Origin: Chloroflexota bacterium
GTDB taxonomy: Bacteria > Chloroflexota > Anaerolineae > B4-G1
Length of the DNA stretch: 32,206 bases
NCBI GenBank assembly: GCA_024232355.1
Contig: JAAEPW010000290.1
Location: 1 to 32,206, forward strand
Reading direction: 5' to 3'
Shown: one piece after another, positions 8,151 to 17,159 of the stretch
How positions within the stretch are numbered: the first letter of the stretch is position 1
Layout of the letters: the number at the start of each line of letters is the position of its first letter
Notes under the pieces: generated by a model
What the model saw: only the letters and a program-made list of their open reading frames with translations
The model's database searches: none
What the model was told of the DNA's origin: nothing
Translations under genes and position numbers: made by a program

Positions 8151-9950
8151 ATGCAGGAAATGGATCCAACAAACTCACCAGGCAACGAACACACTGCGCC
8201 TGATCGAGTCTTGATTATTGAGGATGACGCCATCATACGCCACGCTCTGGCCGATTATTTGAGAGACTGGGGATATGAAACCACTACAGCAGCCGATGGT
8301 GCCGAGGGAATAGCCCTGGCGCGATCTGGGCAATTCCACATCATCTTGGCAGATATGCGCATGCCTCATATGGATGGATTACAAGTCGTTGCCACACTCA
8401 AGACCGAGCAACCCGACTTGCCCGTGGTCATTGTTTCTGGAACCGGTGTATTGACAGACGCTATCGAGGCTATGCGCCAAGGTGCGTGGGACTATATCGC
8501 CAAACCTATCCAGGATATGGGAGATATAGTGGTCGTCATCGAACGGGTGTTGGATAAAACACGTTTGATCACCCAACGAGCACAGGCAGAACAATCATTA
8601 CGAGAGAGTGAAAAGGCATTGCGCCGACGCAACCGCGACCTGACCTTACTCACCCGGGTAAGTCAGGAACTCGGCGTCACACTAGACATGGAACAAGTTG
8701 CCGAACGATTGCTGCAAGCTGTCGTAGAGACCATCGGCACCGAAAGTGCTTCGGTCTGGATGTGGGATGACAGATCGGGGCCAGACATCAAATTGGTCTG
8801 CTATGCGGTCTTTCGCCAGGATCGGAATCGCTCTCTGCTCGGTATGCGCCTGCGCCCCGGACAGGGAGTCGCCGGTTGGGTAGCACAAAATGGCAAGAGT
8901 GTGATCCTCAACAATGCGCGAGACGACCCCCGCTTTTCTGCCGGTGCGGATAAACAAACTGGTTTTCACACAGATTCATTGCTCACGGTGCCATTGCGCG
9001 CTCGCTATGCGACGATCGGTGTCCTAAGCGTGGTGAACAAGCTAGAGGGCGATTTTGACGAGGGAGATCTGACCTTGGTCGAAACACTGGCCACCTCAGC
9101 TGCCATCGCCTTTGACAATACCCACCTGGTCCAAGCCTTGCGAAACCGCACCGCCGAGTTGCAAGCCAGCAACGAGGAACTGAACGCCTTTGCCCATACG
9201 GTGGCTCACGATCTCAAAGGCCTGGTGGGCATTATCACCGGCTATGCCGCTGTGATGAGAAAACGTTTGACCTCTATGCTTTCCAAAGAGTTGCAGCAGG
9301 ATCTGGATATTGTTGAGCAAACTGGTCACAAGATATCTAGCGTCATTGATGAATTGCTCCTGTTTGCCAAAATGCGCAGGCTAGAAGACGTCGAGGTGCA
9401 TCCACTAGATATGGCCCGGATTGTGGCGGAAGCTCAAAAACGCCTGACCATGATGATTGATGAGCACCAAGCCGAGATTATCCTACCGGACGATTGGCCT
9501 GTGGCATTGGGGTATGGGCCGTGGATAGAAGAAGTATGGGTCAATTATCTAAGTAACGCGCTCAAGTATGGAGGAAAACCGCCACGCGTAGAACTAGGGT
9601 ACAACCCATTGGATCAGCAGCCAACGCGCCACACCCCCGACGATTCGAACGAGTGCAAGCAAGTCTCGGCGATGCGCTTTTGGGTTCGCGACAACGGCCC
9701 GGGGTTAACGCCCAAAGAGCAAAAGCGGTTGTTCACACCATTCACGAGGCTCGAACGAGGCCGCATCGATGGGCACGGCTTGGGATTGTCTATCGTGCGA
9801 CGCATCATAGAAAAACTAGGCGGCAAAGTAGGCGTGGAGAGCCCCGTCCACCAACTCGAAACAAGTTCTTGGCCCCAGACCGATGAGGAGAGCCAAGGCA
9901 GTCTGTTTTGGTTCTGCCTGTCGACTCCAAGTTCAAGCGACACAGATTGA
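8151..9950 (+). CDS. Sensor histidine kinase, REC-GAF-HisKA-HATPase
   Basis: 599 residues from the ATG at 8151, chosen because AGGGAGA lies eight bases upstream; the longer frame from 8079 has no ribosome site and its extra residues are not receiver-like. Order: receiver (~18-135) with D68 in LADMRMPHMDG; GAF (~190-335); dimerisation helix with H353 in HTVAHDLKG; ATPase domain with NYLSNALKYGG, RDNGPGL and GHGLGLSIV. A stretch of about 20 Pro/Asp/Glu/Cys-containing residues is inserted in the ATPase domain before RFWVRDNG, and the C-terminus is a hydrophilic tail. The receiver pairs with that of the 5491 kinase (shared [29 protein letters not shown]), whereas the kinase core pairs with the 17160-19781 kinase (shared IDEHQ-EIILPD, WIEEVW-NYLSNA-KYGG). 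This looks like domain shuffling among local paralogues. Cytoplasmic. Confidence 0.92.
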   Translation: MQEMDPTNSPGNEHTAPDRVLIIEDDAIIRHALADYLRDWGYETTTAADGAEGIALARSGQFHIILADMRMPHMDGLQVVATLKTEQPDLPVVIVSGTGVLTDAIEAMRQGAWDYIAKPIQDMGDIVVVIERVLDKTRLITQRAQAEQSLRESEKALRRRNRDLTLLTRVSQELGVTLDMEQVAERLLQAVVETIGTESASVWMWDDRSGPDIKLVCYAVFRQDRNRSLLGMRLRPGQGVAGWVAQNGKSVILNNARDDPRFSAGADKQTGFHTDSLLTVPLRARYATIGVLSVVNKLEGDFDEGDLTLVETLATSAAIAFDNTHLVQALRNRTAELQASNEELNAFAHTVAHDLKGLVGIITGYAAVMRKRLTSMLSKELQQDLDIVEQTGHKISSVIDELLLFAKMRRLEDVEVHPLDMARIVAEAQKRLTMMIDEHQAEIILPDDWPVALGYGPWIEEVWVNYLSNALKYGGKPPRVELGYNPLDQQPTRHTPDDSNECKQVSAMRFWVRDNGPGLTPKEQKRLFTPFTRLERGRIDGHGLGLSIVRRIIEKLGGKVGVESPVHQLETSSWPQTDEESQGSLFWFCLSTPSSSDTD

Positions 9951-9975
9951 CATATCGACAAGACAGATTTACAAT
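9947..9975 (+). promoter_or_regulatory. Promoter of the polysaccharide gene cluster
   Basis: TTGACA (9947-9952), 17-bp spacer, TACAAT (9970-9975): a perfect -35 and a five-of-six -10. It overlaps the stop codon of the preceding kinase and leaves a leader of about 160 bases before the first glycosyltransferase. Confidence 0.7.
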
Positions 9976-10060
9976 GTCGGCGGCGGGCTAAACGACACAC
10001 TTTTCACCTGAATCGAGTTTGGTCGCACATCATCTCGACCTAGCAGTTATCAGAGGAACT

Positions 10061-10087
10061 TGTAGCATAGGCATGTACCCATTTTTA
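10061..10087 (+). repeat. Short interspersed repeat, copy 1
   Basis: TGTAGCATAGG followed by a TGTACCCATTTTT segment. A close counterpart (TGTAGCATAGG then TTGTGCCCATTTTT) is at 28953-28980, in the leader of the second pyrophosphatase. It sits in the leader of the glycosyltransferase cluster. Function unknown. Confidence 0.5.
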
Positions 10088-10144
10088 TTCACAAGCCGCC
10101 CAAAGAGGCTACACTATATCTACTAGCCGAGTTAGGAAATAATA

Positions 10145-11227
10145 GTGGAAATACACCAAATAATGCCCGGTTGTCTCTATGGCGACGCAATGGGCAACCA
10201 GGCATTTCGTATTCGCAAACTGCTGCGTCAATGGGGTTTCAAATCGCAAATCTATACCCAATCCCGCGATCAACGGGTGGCTGACCCAGGGAAGGACTGC
10301 GCTCATTACCCCAGTGCCCCTGACAACCTCCTGATCTTTCATTACTCAACTGGCTCACCGTTGACCGAGTTTGTGCGCCAGTTACCCGACAAAGTGATCG
10401 TTTACTACCACAACGTGACCCCTCCAGAATTTATGCAACGCTACAATCCCGAGCTTGCAACCTTGTTGGAACAAGGGCGTCGAGAGTTGATGCTTTTTAA
10501 AGCTGCCCCTTTGGCCTGGGCAGCATCAGAATACAACCGTCAAGAAATGTTAAACATGGGATTCAAACAAGTTGCCGTCATGCCATACTTTGTCTACCTA
10601 GACCAGATATTGGCCTCGGCCAACAGTCCGGCAGGACGCGAAATCACAGCCCGTTACGACGATGGATGGATCAACATCCTGTTCGTCGGGCGGTTAGCGC
10701 CCAACAAACGCCAGGACGATCTCATTCGCGCGTTCAACTATTTTCACCGGCTCGTGAACCCTCGTTCCCGGCTGATTTTGGTCGGCTCTGATCTCAACGC
10801 ACCAGGGTATCGCCTGGAATTAGAAACTATGACCAAGGTTCTCGGCCTCGATCACGTTCATATCCCCGGTTCGGTAGGTCTGCGTGAAGGGTTGGGCGGC
10901 TACTACCAGGCCGCCTCGGTCTTTCTCTGTCTCAGCGAGCACGAGGGATTTTGCATCCCGTTGCTAGAGGCTATGGCCTTTGACGTGCCCGTACTGGCCT
11001 TTAAAGCGACAGGCGTACCCTTTGCCCTGGAAGAAGCGGGGATTTTGGTCACCCGCAAACAGTACGACGTGATTGGCGAGCTAATCAACATACTGGCGCA
11101 CGACGAGGGCCTGCGTCAGCGCGTCATCGCCCGCCAGCGCCAGCGCCTGGCGGAATTCGCACCCGCCACCACCACCAAGTGCCTGCGACAACACGTGGAC
11201 TATATCGTGCACCAGCAGGCAACCTAG
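10145..11227 (+). CDS. Glycosyltransferase family 4 (paralogue A)
   Basis: 360 residues, GTG start with a TAGGA ribosome site seven bases upstream. GT-B fold enzyme expected to move a sugar from a nucleotide donor onto a surface glycan or lipid carrier at the cytoplasmic face of the membrane. The C-terminal donor domain shows NILFVGRLAPNKRQDDLIRAF and the EX7E motif E267-X7-E275 (in EHEGFCIPLLEA), typical of GT4. The N-terminal acceptor domain begins MEIHQIMPGCLYGDAMGNQAFRIR, a start shared almost exactly with the gene at 11892; the two proteins are close paralogues along their whole length. First gene of the cluster. Sugar specificity cannot be read from sequence. Confidence 0.9.
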   Translation: MEIHQIMPGCLYGDAMGNQAFRIRKLLRQWGFKSQIYTQSRDQRVADPGKDCAHYPSAPDNLLIFHYSTGSPLTEFVRQLPDKVIVYYHNVTPPEFMQRYNPELATLLEQGRRELMLFKAAPLAWAASEYNRQEMLNMGFKQVAVMPYFVYLDQILASANSPAGREITARYDDGWINILFVGRLAPNKRQDDLIRAFNYFHRLVNPRSRLILVGSDLNAPGYRLELETMTKVLGLDHVHIPGSVGLREGLGGYYQAASVFLCLSEHEGFCIPLLEAMAFDVPVLAFKATGVPFALEEAGILVTRKQYDVIGELINILAHDEGLRQRVIARQRQRLAEFAPATTTKCLRQHVDYIVHQQAT

Positions 11228-11264
11228 GCTTGCAACCAGTGGAGAACAAGAAAGCTTTACAGCC

Positions 11265-11308
11265 GTAGCCGCGCTTTCCATAGCGCGCGGTATAGAAACC
11301 GCGACTAC
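11265..11308 (+). repeat. Interspersed hairpin element, copy 1 (terminator-like)
   Basis: Arms GTAGCCGCGCTTTCCATA (11265-11282) and TATAGAAACCGCGACTAC (11291-11308) pair at 15 of 18 positions around an 8-base GC-rich loop. A TTTTT run follows at 11311-11315, so it could end transcription. The first 23 bases are identical to those of the element at 32096. It lies between glycosyltransferase A and the coiled-coil protein. Confidence 0.75.
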
Positions 11309-11373
11309 ACTTTTTATACTTTCCTATACTACTAGAAAAGTGCAGTGAACGTTTGTCTGAGGAATATAGAACA

Positions 11374-11892
11374 ATGGATAACGACAACCTGAAACAAGTC
11401 ATCGAAATTCGCGATTCGGAAATAGACGCCGATGCTGTCGTGCGTCAGATTCGTGAAAACATCCGCCAGCGCCGATCTCAAGCCAAAGCTCAAGGGTTAG
11501 ACTATGAAGCCTTTGCCGAGGGATCGCACGCCTCGCCAGACACCTCGCGCTTTGACCGCAAACTCTATTATAACTTGCGCTGGTTGAGTATGGGCTATTA
11601 TAAAATTGGCGTTGGGCTGTCGCTCACCGAATCTCGTATCCCCCTCGTCGCGCCGTTGGTACAACGTGTTCGTGCCGCTTTGCATCACTTGGTCATCTTT
11701 TACACAAATATGCTCGCCGGGCGGCAAATTCGTGTCAACGAGTATATGGTCCGGACGCTAACTGGGTTGGCCGAGGTCTTGGAAAAGGACACAACGTCAG
11801 GCGAGATTGAGGCGCTGCGTCAGGAAGTCGCCGATTTACGAGCGCAACTGAGACAATTGGAAGCTAAAATGGAGACTGGAGCGGAAACGTAA
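11374..11892 (+). CDS. Coiled-coil protein of polysaccharide clusters, unknown function
   Basis: 172 residues from the ATG at 11374, which has GAGGA nine to ten bases upstream; the TTG at 11353 has no ribosome site. The N-terminus carries IEIRDSEIDADAVVRQIRENIRQRR, a motif I associate with small proteins and N-terminal regions encoded in bacterial glycan clusters (from memory, not searched). A middle helical part contains LYYNLRWLSMGYYKIGVGLSL. The last ~25 residues (EIEALRQEVADLRAQLRQLEAK) form a heptad-patterned coiled coil. No signal peptide or catalytic motif. Its stop overlaps the next start by one base (TAATG), implying coupled translation with the following glycosyltransferase. A scaffold or partner for the paired glycosyltransferases is a reasonable guess. 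Confidence 0.75.
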   Translation: MDNDNLKQVIEIRDSEIDADAVVRQIRENIRQRRSQAKAQGLDYEAFAEGSHASPDTSRFDRKLYYNLRWLSMGYYKIGVGLSLTESRIPLVAPLVQRVRAALHHLVIFYTNMLAGRQIRVNEYMVRTLTGLAEVLEKDTTSGEIEALRQEVADLRAQLRQLEAKMETGAET

Positions 11893-12968
11893 TGGAAATA
11901 CACCAAATAATGCCCAGTTTTCTCTACGGTGATGCCGTGGGAAATCAAGCATTTCGTATCCGCGAACTGCTGCGCCAGTGGGGCTTCAAGTCTCAGGTGT
12001 ATGCCCAGTTCCGCGATCAGCGCTTGTCTGATCGGGGGAAGGATTACGCCCATTACCGTGGCAATCCTGACAACATTGTGATTTTCCATTACGCCTCTGG
12101 CTCCCCGTTGACCGAATTTGTCCGCCAGTTGCCCGATAAAGTGATACCATATTATCACAACGTGACACCTCCGGAATTTATGCAACACTATAATCCAACA
12201 CTGGCTGACCGGTTGGAACGGGGACGTCGAGAGTTGTTACTTTTTAGAGATGCCCCCTTTGTCTGGGCAGACTCGGAATACAATCGCCAGGAAATGCTGG
12301 CCTTGGAATTCGACCAAGTGACCGTGATGCCGCTGTTCATCAATTTTGACGAGATGCTGGCCGCAGCCGATAGTCCGGCGGGGCGCGAAATCGTGGCCCG
12401 CTACGACGACGGGTGGGTCAATCTCTTGTTTGTCGGGCGTGTGGTGCCAAACAAGTGCCAGGACGATCTCATCCGTGCGTTCAATTATTACCACCAACTC
12501 GTGAATCCTCGTTCCCGGCTGATCTTGATCGGCTCCGACTTGAGCGTGCCGGGTTACCGCCTGGAATTGGAAACTATGACTGAGGTCTTTGGAATCGAAC
12601 ACGTTCACATTCCGGGGGTAGTGAGTTTGGGAGCGCTGGGAGGCTACTACCAGGCAGCCACAATCTTTCTCTGCCTCAGCGAGCATGAAGGATTCGGCAT
12701 TCCGTTGTTAGAGGCAATGGCTTTTGACGTGCCCGTGCTGGCCTTTAACGCGACAGGCGTCCCCTATGCAATGGGAGAGGCCGGAATATTGGTCAACCAC
12801 AAACGCTACGACGCGATTGGTGAATTGATCGACCTGCTGGCACACGACGAGGGCTTGCGCCAGCGCGTGATCGCCCGCCAGCACCAGCGCCTGGCAGACT
12901 TTGCGCCTAGCACCACTGCCGAATGTCTGCGGCAACACGTGGACCATATAGTGCACTCTTGCGAATAG
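11892..12968 (+). CDS. Glycosyltransferase family 4 (paralogue B)
   Basis: 358 residues, ATG overlapping the previous stop by one base. Close paralogue of the gene at 10145: the first 22 nucleotides after the first base of the start codon are identical, and long protein blocks are shared (SPLTEFVRQLPDKVI, YYHNVTPPEFMQ, EMLA-like linker, LGGYYQAA). GT4 donor domain with LLFVGRVVPNKCQDDLIRAF and EX7E at E266-X7-E274 (EHEGFGIPLLEA). Here the residue after GF is Gly, where paralogue A has Cys; both occur in GT4 enzymes. The duplication probably allows two successive transfers to related acceptors or with related donors. Substrates are not predictable. Confidence 0.9.
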   Translation: MEIHQIMPSFLYGDAVGNQAFRIRELLRQWGFKSQVYAQFRDQRLSDRGKDYAHYRGNPDNIVIFHYASGSPLTEFVRQLPDKVIPYYHNVTPPEFMQHYNPTLADRLERGRRELLLFRDAPFVWADSEYNRQEMLALEFDQVTVMPLFINFDEMLAAADSPAGREIVARYDDGWVNLLFVGRVVPNKCQDDLIRAFNYYHQLVNPRSRLILIGSDLSVPGYRLELETMTEVFGIEHVHIPGVVSLGALGGYYQAATIFLCLSEHEGFGIPLLEAMAFDVPVLAFNATGVPYAMGEAGILVNHKRYDAIGELIDLLAHDEGLRQRVIARQHQRLADFAPSTTAECLRQHVDHIVHSCE

Positions 12969-12979
12969 GAATAAATTGC

Positions 12980-14257
12980 ATGCGAATCCTTCATCTTTGC
13001 TTACGGTATTGGCCTGCCTGTGGTGGTGCCGAGGTCCACTTGGGAGAATTCTCCACGCGGCTAGCTGCCGAGGGACATCAAGTGACAGTGGCAACGAGCG
13101 ACGCTTTGGACTTTGAACTGTTCTGGGACCCTCGTCGCCGCCGGATAGACAAGCTGCAAGAACAACATAACGGCGTCCATATTCTCCGTTTTCCCGTGCG
13201 TCATTTGTTGGCATTTCCCCTGGCGTATGCCGCCTGGCGCCGTCTTTTGTGGATTTTGTCGGCTGTCCGCCCGGTCCCGATAAGCGTACTCTTCCGTCTG
13301 GCGCGCTTTTCACCATGGGTGCCTGACCTGTGGCACTGGCTAGAGCATAACGACGAATCCTTTGACCTGGTCGCGGCGATGGGTGTCATCTTTGAGCCGG
13401 TAGTCGAGATGGGACTGCGCTTTGCCCGACGCCAAGACCTGCCGTTCGTCATCTACCCCTTAACCCACCTGGGAGCCGGGCCACAACCAGCGCAAGACCC
13501 GCCCAGCCGCTTTTACACGATGCGTCATCAAATAGACTTGGTGCGCCAAAGTGACGCCGTCGTCGCTCAAACACCAACCGAGCGGACATTCTATCAGGCG
13601 CGGGGAGTGCCCGCCGATCGTATCTCTGTCGTTGGCCCAGGCGTCAATCCGAAGGAGGTCGTGGGTGGTAACGGGGAGCGCTTCCGTCGCAACCATAACG
13701 TGCAAGCGCCGCTGGTGGTCTTTTTGTCTGCCATGTCCTACGATAAAGGCGCAATCACAACGGTGGAGGCCGTACGCCGCTTGTGGCAGGCCGGACACAA
13801 TGTCGAGTTGGTTCTGGCCGGAACCTTGCTGACACCCTTTCGGAGCTACCTGGATAGCCTGCCCCCTGCGGATCAGGAACGGCTGCGAGTATTGGGGCGA
13901 GTAAGCGACGAGGAAAAGCGCGACATGATGGCTGCTTGTGACATGCTGGTCATGCCCTCACGGGTCGACTCGTTCGGCATCGTTTATTTGGAAGCCTGGC
14001 TCTACCGCAAGCCGGTTATCGGCGCTCGTGCTTGGGGCATTAACGATGTGATTACACATGATCAAGATGGCCTGCTGATTCCTTTTGGAGATGAGACAGC
14101 CCTAGCAGAAGCGATCACTCATTTGCTCGACCATCCCGATCAGGCAAAAGCAATGGGCATCCATGGTGAAACCAAAGTCTATGAACAGCACACCTGGGAA
14201 ACCAAATTCACCCAGGTGCACAAGCTGTATCAGGATTTAACAAAATCCATCGAATAG
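12980..14257 (+). CDS. Glycosyltransferase family 4
   Basis: 425 residues from the ATG at 12980, preceded by AGGA about nine bases upstream and starting 11 bp after the previous stop; the longer frame reads back into the previous gene. The N-terminus MRILHLCLRYWPACGGAEVHLGEFSTRLAAEGHQVTVATS is a classic GT4 acceptor domain with the GGAE motif. The donor domain has VFLSAMSYDKGAITTVEAV and a DSFGIVYLE motif, in which Asp replaces the first Glu of EX7E. Not closely related to the two paralogues upstream. Expected role in assembly of a cell-surface polysaccharide at the cytoplasmic membrane face. Confidence 0.9.
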   Translation: MRILHLCLRYWPACGGAEVHLGEFSTRLAAEGHQVTVATSDALDFELFWDPRRRRIDKLQEQHNGVHILRFPVRHLLAFPLAYAAWRRLLWILSAVRPVPISVLFRLARFSPWVPDLWHWLEHNDESFDLVAAMGVIFEPVVEMGLRFARRQDLPFVIYPLTHLGAGPQPAQDPPSRFYTMRHQIDLVRQSDAVVAQTPTERTFYQARGVPADRISVVGPGVNPKEVVGGNGERFRRNHNVQAPLVVFLSAMSYDKGAITTVEAVRRLWQAGHNVELVLAGTLLTPFRSYLDSLPPADQERLRVLGRVSDEEKRDMMAACDMLVMPSRVDSFGIVYLEAWLYRKPVIGARAWGINDVITHDQDGLLIPFGDETALAEAITHLLDHPDQAKAMGIHGETKVYEQHTWETKFTQVHKLYQDLTKSIE

Positions 14258-14268
14258 GTAGGAATGTG

Positions 14269-15537
14269 ATGCGTATCCTGCAAGTTGTTCACCAATTTTT
14301 CCCCGAACGAGTCGGCGGCACCGAGGTCTACACCCTGGGGCTGAGCAAGGGTTTGATCGAACGCGGGCATCAAGCCGCCGTGTTTCACCGCGCGCCAGAC
14401 TCGCCAGGGTTGAACAAAGCCGACTGGGAAGGAATACCAACCTATCGAGCCAGCGCAGGATCTATGACGCCTGGATCCGTGTTCCGAGCCAATTTTGGAA
14501 ACCCGATCTTGAGCAATGCTCTGTCCAAAACGATAACGGATTTCCGGCCCGACTTGATCCACTGGGAACATTTGATGGGATTGCCGTTTTCTCTCGTTGC
14601 GCAAGCAGATCATAACGGCATCCCATCGGTGATGACTCTGCACGACTATTGGATCATCTGCGCCAACGCGCAACTCTTAACCAACTATGATGACAGCCTG
14701 TGTACGGGACCGCGCCAAGGCGGGCTGAACTGTGCCCGCTGCGCCATAGCGCGGGCAGGCGCGCCGTTCCTCTGGCCGGGCGCGCCGATTCTGCTGCCCC
14801 TGTTTATTCGACGCCGCCAGTTGCTCCGGCGCGCGCTGGCCCGTGTCGCGCACTTTATTTCCCCCTCTCGTTTTCTCAGACAGCAGGCAATAGCCTGGGG
14901 AGTGGATGCCGATATACTGTCTCACCTGCCGAACGGCATCGACATCACCGGTGTACGCCCGCGCGCGCCTCGCGGTGATAAAACCGTGCATTTTGCCTAC
15001 ATTGGCGGCCTGGCTCCTCAAAAAGGCGTCCACGTGCTCATTGAGGCCTTTAACGAACTGAACCGCGACGCCACACTGGAAATCTATGGCGACATAACCC
15101 AGTTCCCGGATTACGGCCTCCGGCTACAAACATTGGCCCGCTCGCCACACATCACCTTTGGCGGACGGTTGGACCGCAGCGGCGTGTGGGAAGTAATGTC
15201 CAAAGCCGATGCCCTGATGGTACCATCGCTGTGGTACGAGAATGCGCCAGTGGTCATGCAAGAAGCGTGCGCGGCCAAAATCCCCATAATCACCTCGAAA
15301 CTAGGCGCGCTCGACGAATGGGTTCAGGATGGCGCGAATGGCCTGCTGGTACCACCTGGAGATGTGGACCAGTGGCGGACCACACTGCGACGCTTGGTCG
15401 ATGAACCAGGTCTGCTGGCACACCTGGAAGCGAACGCCCGTCCGCCAGTGTCATTAAACGCACACTTTGACCAGGTAGAGAGCATCTACCTTGGACTCGT
15501 CCAAGGGAACCATAATACCCCACATACGCGCCTTTAG
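14269..15537 (+). CDS. Glycosyltransferase family 4
   Basis: 422 residues from the ATG at 14269; a GTG three bases earlier is too close to the ribosome site (AGGTAGGA, ending at 14263). N-terminus MRILQVVHQFFPERVGGTEVYTLGLSKGLIERGH with a GGTE motif. The acceptor domain carries HDYWIICANAQLL followed by a cysteine cluster (C...GLNCARC) that is common in one large GT4 branch. The donor domain has FAYIGGLAPQKGVHVLIEAF and EX7E (ENAPVVMQE). Eleven bases separate it from the gene before and eight from the flippase gene after it, so these genes are probably one transcript. Confidence 0.9.
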   Translation: MRILQVVHQFFPERVGGTEVYTLGLSKGLIERGHQAAVFHRAPDSPGLNKADWEGIPTYRASAGSMTPGSVFRANFGNPILSNALSKTITDFRPDLIHWEHLMGLPFSLVAQADHNGIPSVMTLHDYWIICANAQLLTNYDDSLCTGPRQGGLNCARCAIARAGAPFLWPGAPILLPLFIRRRQLLRRALARVAHFISPSRFLRQQAIAWGVDADILSHLPNGIDITGVRPRAPRGDKTVHFAYIGGLAPQKGVHVLIEAFNELNRDATLEIYGDITQFPDYGLRLQTLARSPHITFGGRLDRSGVWEVMSKADALMVPSLWYENAPVVMQEACAAKIPIITSKLGALDEWVQDGANGLLVPPGDVDQWRTTLRRLVDEPGLLAHLEANARPPVSLNAHFDQVESIYLGLVQGNHNTPHTRL

Positions 15538-15545
15538 GAGGATGA

Positions 15546-17126
15546 ATGAATAACAAAGGCGGACGTCAAATCGCCAAAGCAGCAACCCTGGTAATGGCCC
15601 TCTTTGTCGTGAGCCGCGTCCTGGGACTGGTGCGCCAGATGGTCTTTGGCGCGATGTTTGGCACCGGCGGCGACCTCGACGCCTATCTGTCCGCGGCCCG
15701 CATCCCAGAGACGATCTTTCTCATCGTCGCAGGCGGGGCGCTGGGATCGGCCTTTATCCCCACCTTTGCCGACCACCTGGCAAAAAAAGACCACGCCGGA
15801 GCCTGGCGGTTGGCATCGGCCGTTATCAACCTGGCGCTGATCGCGCTGACCGTCCTCGCCGTCCTGACAGCAGTTCTTGCACCGGTGCTGGTGCAAACCA
15901 TTATCGCCCCCGGCTTTACCGCATCACAGCAAGCGCTCACGACCAGTCTCCTGCGGCTGATGCTGATCTCTCCTATCATCTTTGGTGTGAGCGGCATCGT
16001 GATGGGCGCATTGAACGCTCACCAGCATTTCCTCCTCCCAGCACTGGCCCCCGCGGTCTACAATCTCTCGATCATCGGAGGAGCACTGCTGTTGGGGCCG
16101 CACATGGGCGTGCGGGGAATGGCGGTCGGCATGGTCATTGGATCAGCGCTGCACCTGCTGGTACAAGTACCGGGACTGTTGCGCTACGGCGCGCGCTACG
16201 TTCCCACACTGGGTCTGAACAACCCCAGTGTGCGTGAGGTAGGTCGGCTGATGCTCCCCCGGATGCTGGGAACGACCATCGTTCAACTCAACTTTGTCAT
16301 CAACAACAGCTTGGCTTCCGGGCTAGGCGAGGGGGCAGTTTCGGCCATCAACTATGCATGGATGCTAATGCTGTTGCCCCAAGGCGTCTTTGCACAGGCC
16401 GTAGGGACGGCCGCTTTCCCCACCTTTGCCGCACAGGCGGCCCGTGAGGAGCACGCAGAAATGCGCAGCACATTGGCCGCGACCTTGCGGGCAGTTTTTG
16501 CCCTCTGCCTTCCGGCCACGGTAGGATTGATGGTGTTGGGCCGCCCGTTGGTAGCCCTACTCTTTGAACGGGGCGCGTTCGAGACAACCTCGACAGAGGC
16601 CGTGGTCTGGGCACTGGCTCTGTACGCGCTAGGGTTGGTAGGGCACGCCGGGATAGAGATCATCGCCCGCGCCTTTTACGCGCTGCACGATACACTCACA
16701 CCCGTCTGGGTGGGTGGGCTGGCGATGGTCATCAACGTGGTGCTCAGCCTGACATTGCCGGGAATATTCGAGGGCGTCGGATATCCCCCGTATGCAGGAC
16801 TGGCACTGGCAAACTCTATCGCCACGCTGCTGGAATTGGTAGCGCTGCTGCCTCTGATTCAGCGCCGGATGGGACAGGCTGACGACCAGCACGAATCGGA
16901 AGGTCGTCGGACGTTGATCGCTTTTGCCAAGAGCGGGCTGGCATCGCTGGCGATGGGAGCAATCTTGATCGGATGGCAAGCCATCTTGCCCAACGCGGGC
17001 ACATTGATACTCGGCGGTGGCGGCATCGTGCTGGGTGCGGCGGTTTACGTAGGTGTCGCGCTGCTGTTACGAGTGGAAGAGTTGCAATCCGTGATCAAGT
17101 GGGTTCTGCGCCGTCAGGCAAGGTAA
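15546..17126 (+). CDS. murJ: MurJ/MviN-family lipid-linked oligosaccharide flippase
   Basis: 526 residues with about 14 membrane helices; AGGAGG four bases before the ATG. MOP-superfamily transporter. The N-terminal KAATLVMALFVVSRVLGLVRQMVFGAMFGTGGDLDAYLSA segment (SRVLGLVR, then the D-A-Y-x-x-A motif) and the internal LMLPRMLGTTIVQLN, LPQGVFAQAVGTAAFPTFA and RAFYALHDTLTP segments are characteristic of MurJ. MurJ moves lipid II across the membrane; in a glycosyltransferase cluster it may instead export another undecaprenyl-linked glycan. The assignment to the family is firm; substrate uncertain. It converges on the kinase gene at 17160 with only 33 bp between stops and no clear terminator. 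Confidence 0.92.
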   Translation: MNNKGGRQIAKAATLVMALFVVSRVLGLVRQMVFGAMFGTGGDLDAYLSAARIPETIFLIVAGGALGSAFIPTFADHLAKKDHAGAWRLASAVINLALIALTVLAVLTAVLAPVLVQTIIAPGFTASQQALTTSLLRLMLISPIIFGVSGIVMGALNAHQHFLLPALAPAVYNLSIIGGALLLGPHMGVRGMAVGMVIGSALHLLVQVPGLLRYGARYVPTLGLNNPSVREVGRLMLPRMLGTTIVQLNFVINNSLASGLGEGAVSAINYAWMLMLLPQGVFAQAVGTAAFPTFAAQAAREEHAEMRSTLAATLRAVFALCLPATVGLMVLGRPLVALLFERGAFETTSTEAVVWALALYALGLVGHAGIEIIARAFYALHDTLTPVWVGGLAMVINVVLSLTLPGIFEGVGYPPYAGLALANSIATLLELVALLPLIQRRMGQADDQHESEGRRTLIAFAKSGLASLAMGAILIGWQAILPNAGTLILGGGGIVLGAAVYVGVALLLRVEELQSVIKWVLRRQAR

Positions 17127-17159
17127 AACCGACTGCTCGACAATGAGCATCCTCGCCAC

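Noticed and set aside
10903..11227. Cys in place of Gly within EX7E of glycosyltransferase A as an inactivating change
   Set aside because: EGFC-type motifs occur in other GT4 enzymes and both glutamates are kept, so loss of function is not implied.
12708..13316. 202-codon minus-strand open frame
   Set aside because: Antisense to two glycosyltransferase genes; no recognisable protein features.
17127..17159. Hairpin TGCTC-GACAAT-GAGCA between convergent genes, considered as a terminator
   Set aside because: Stem of only five pairs and no T-run on either strand.
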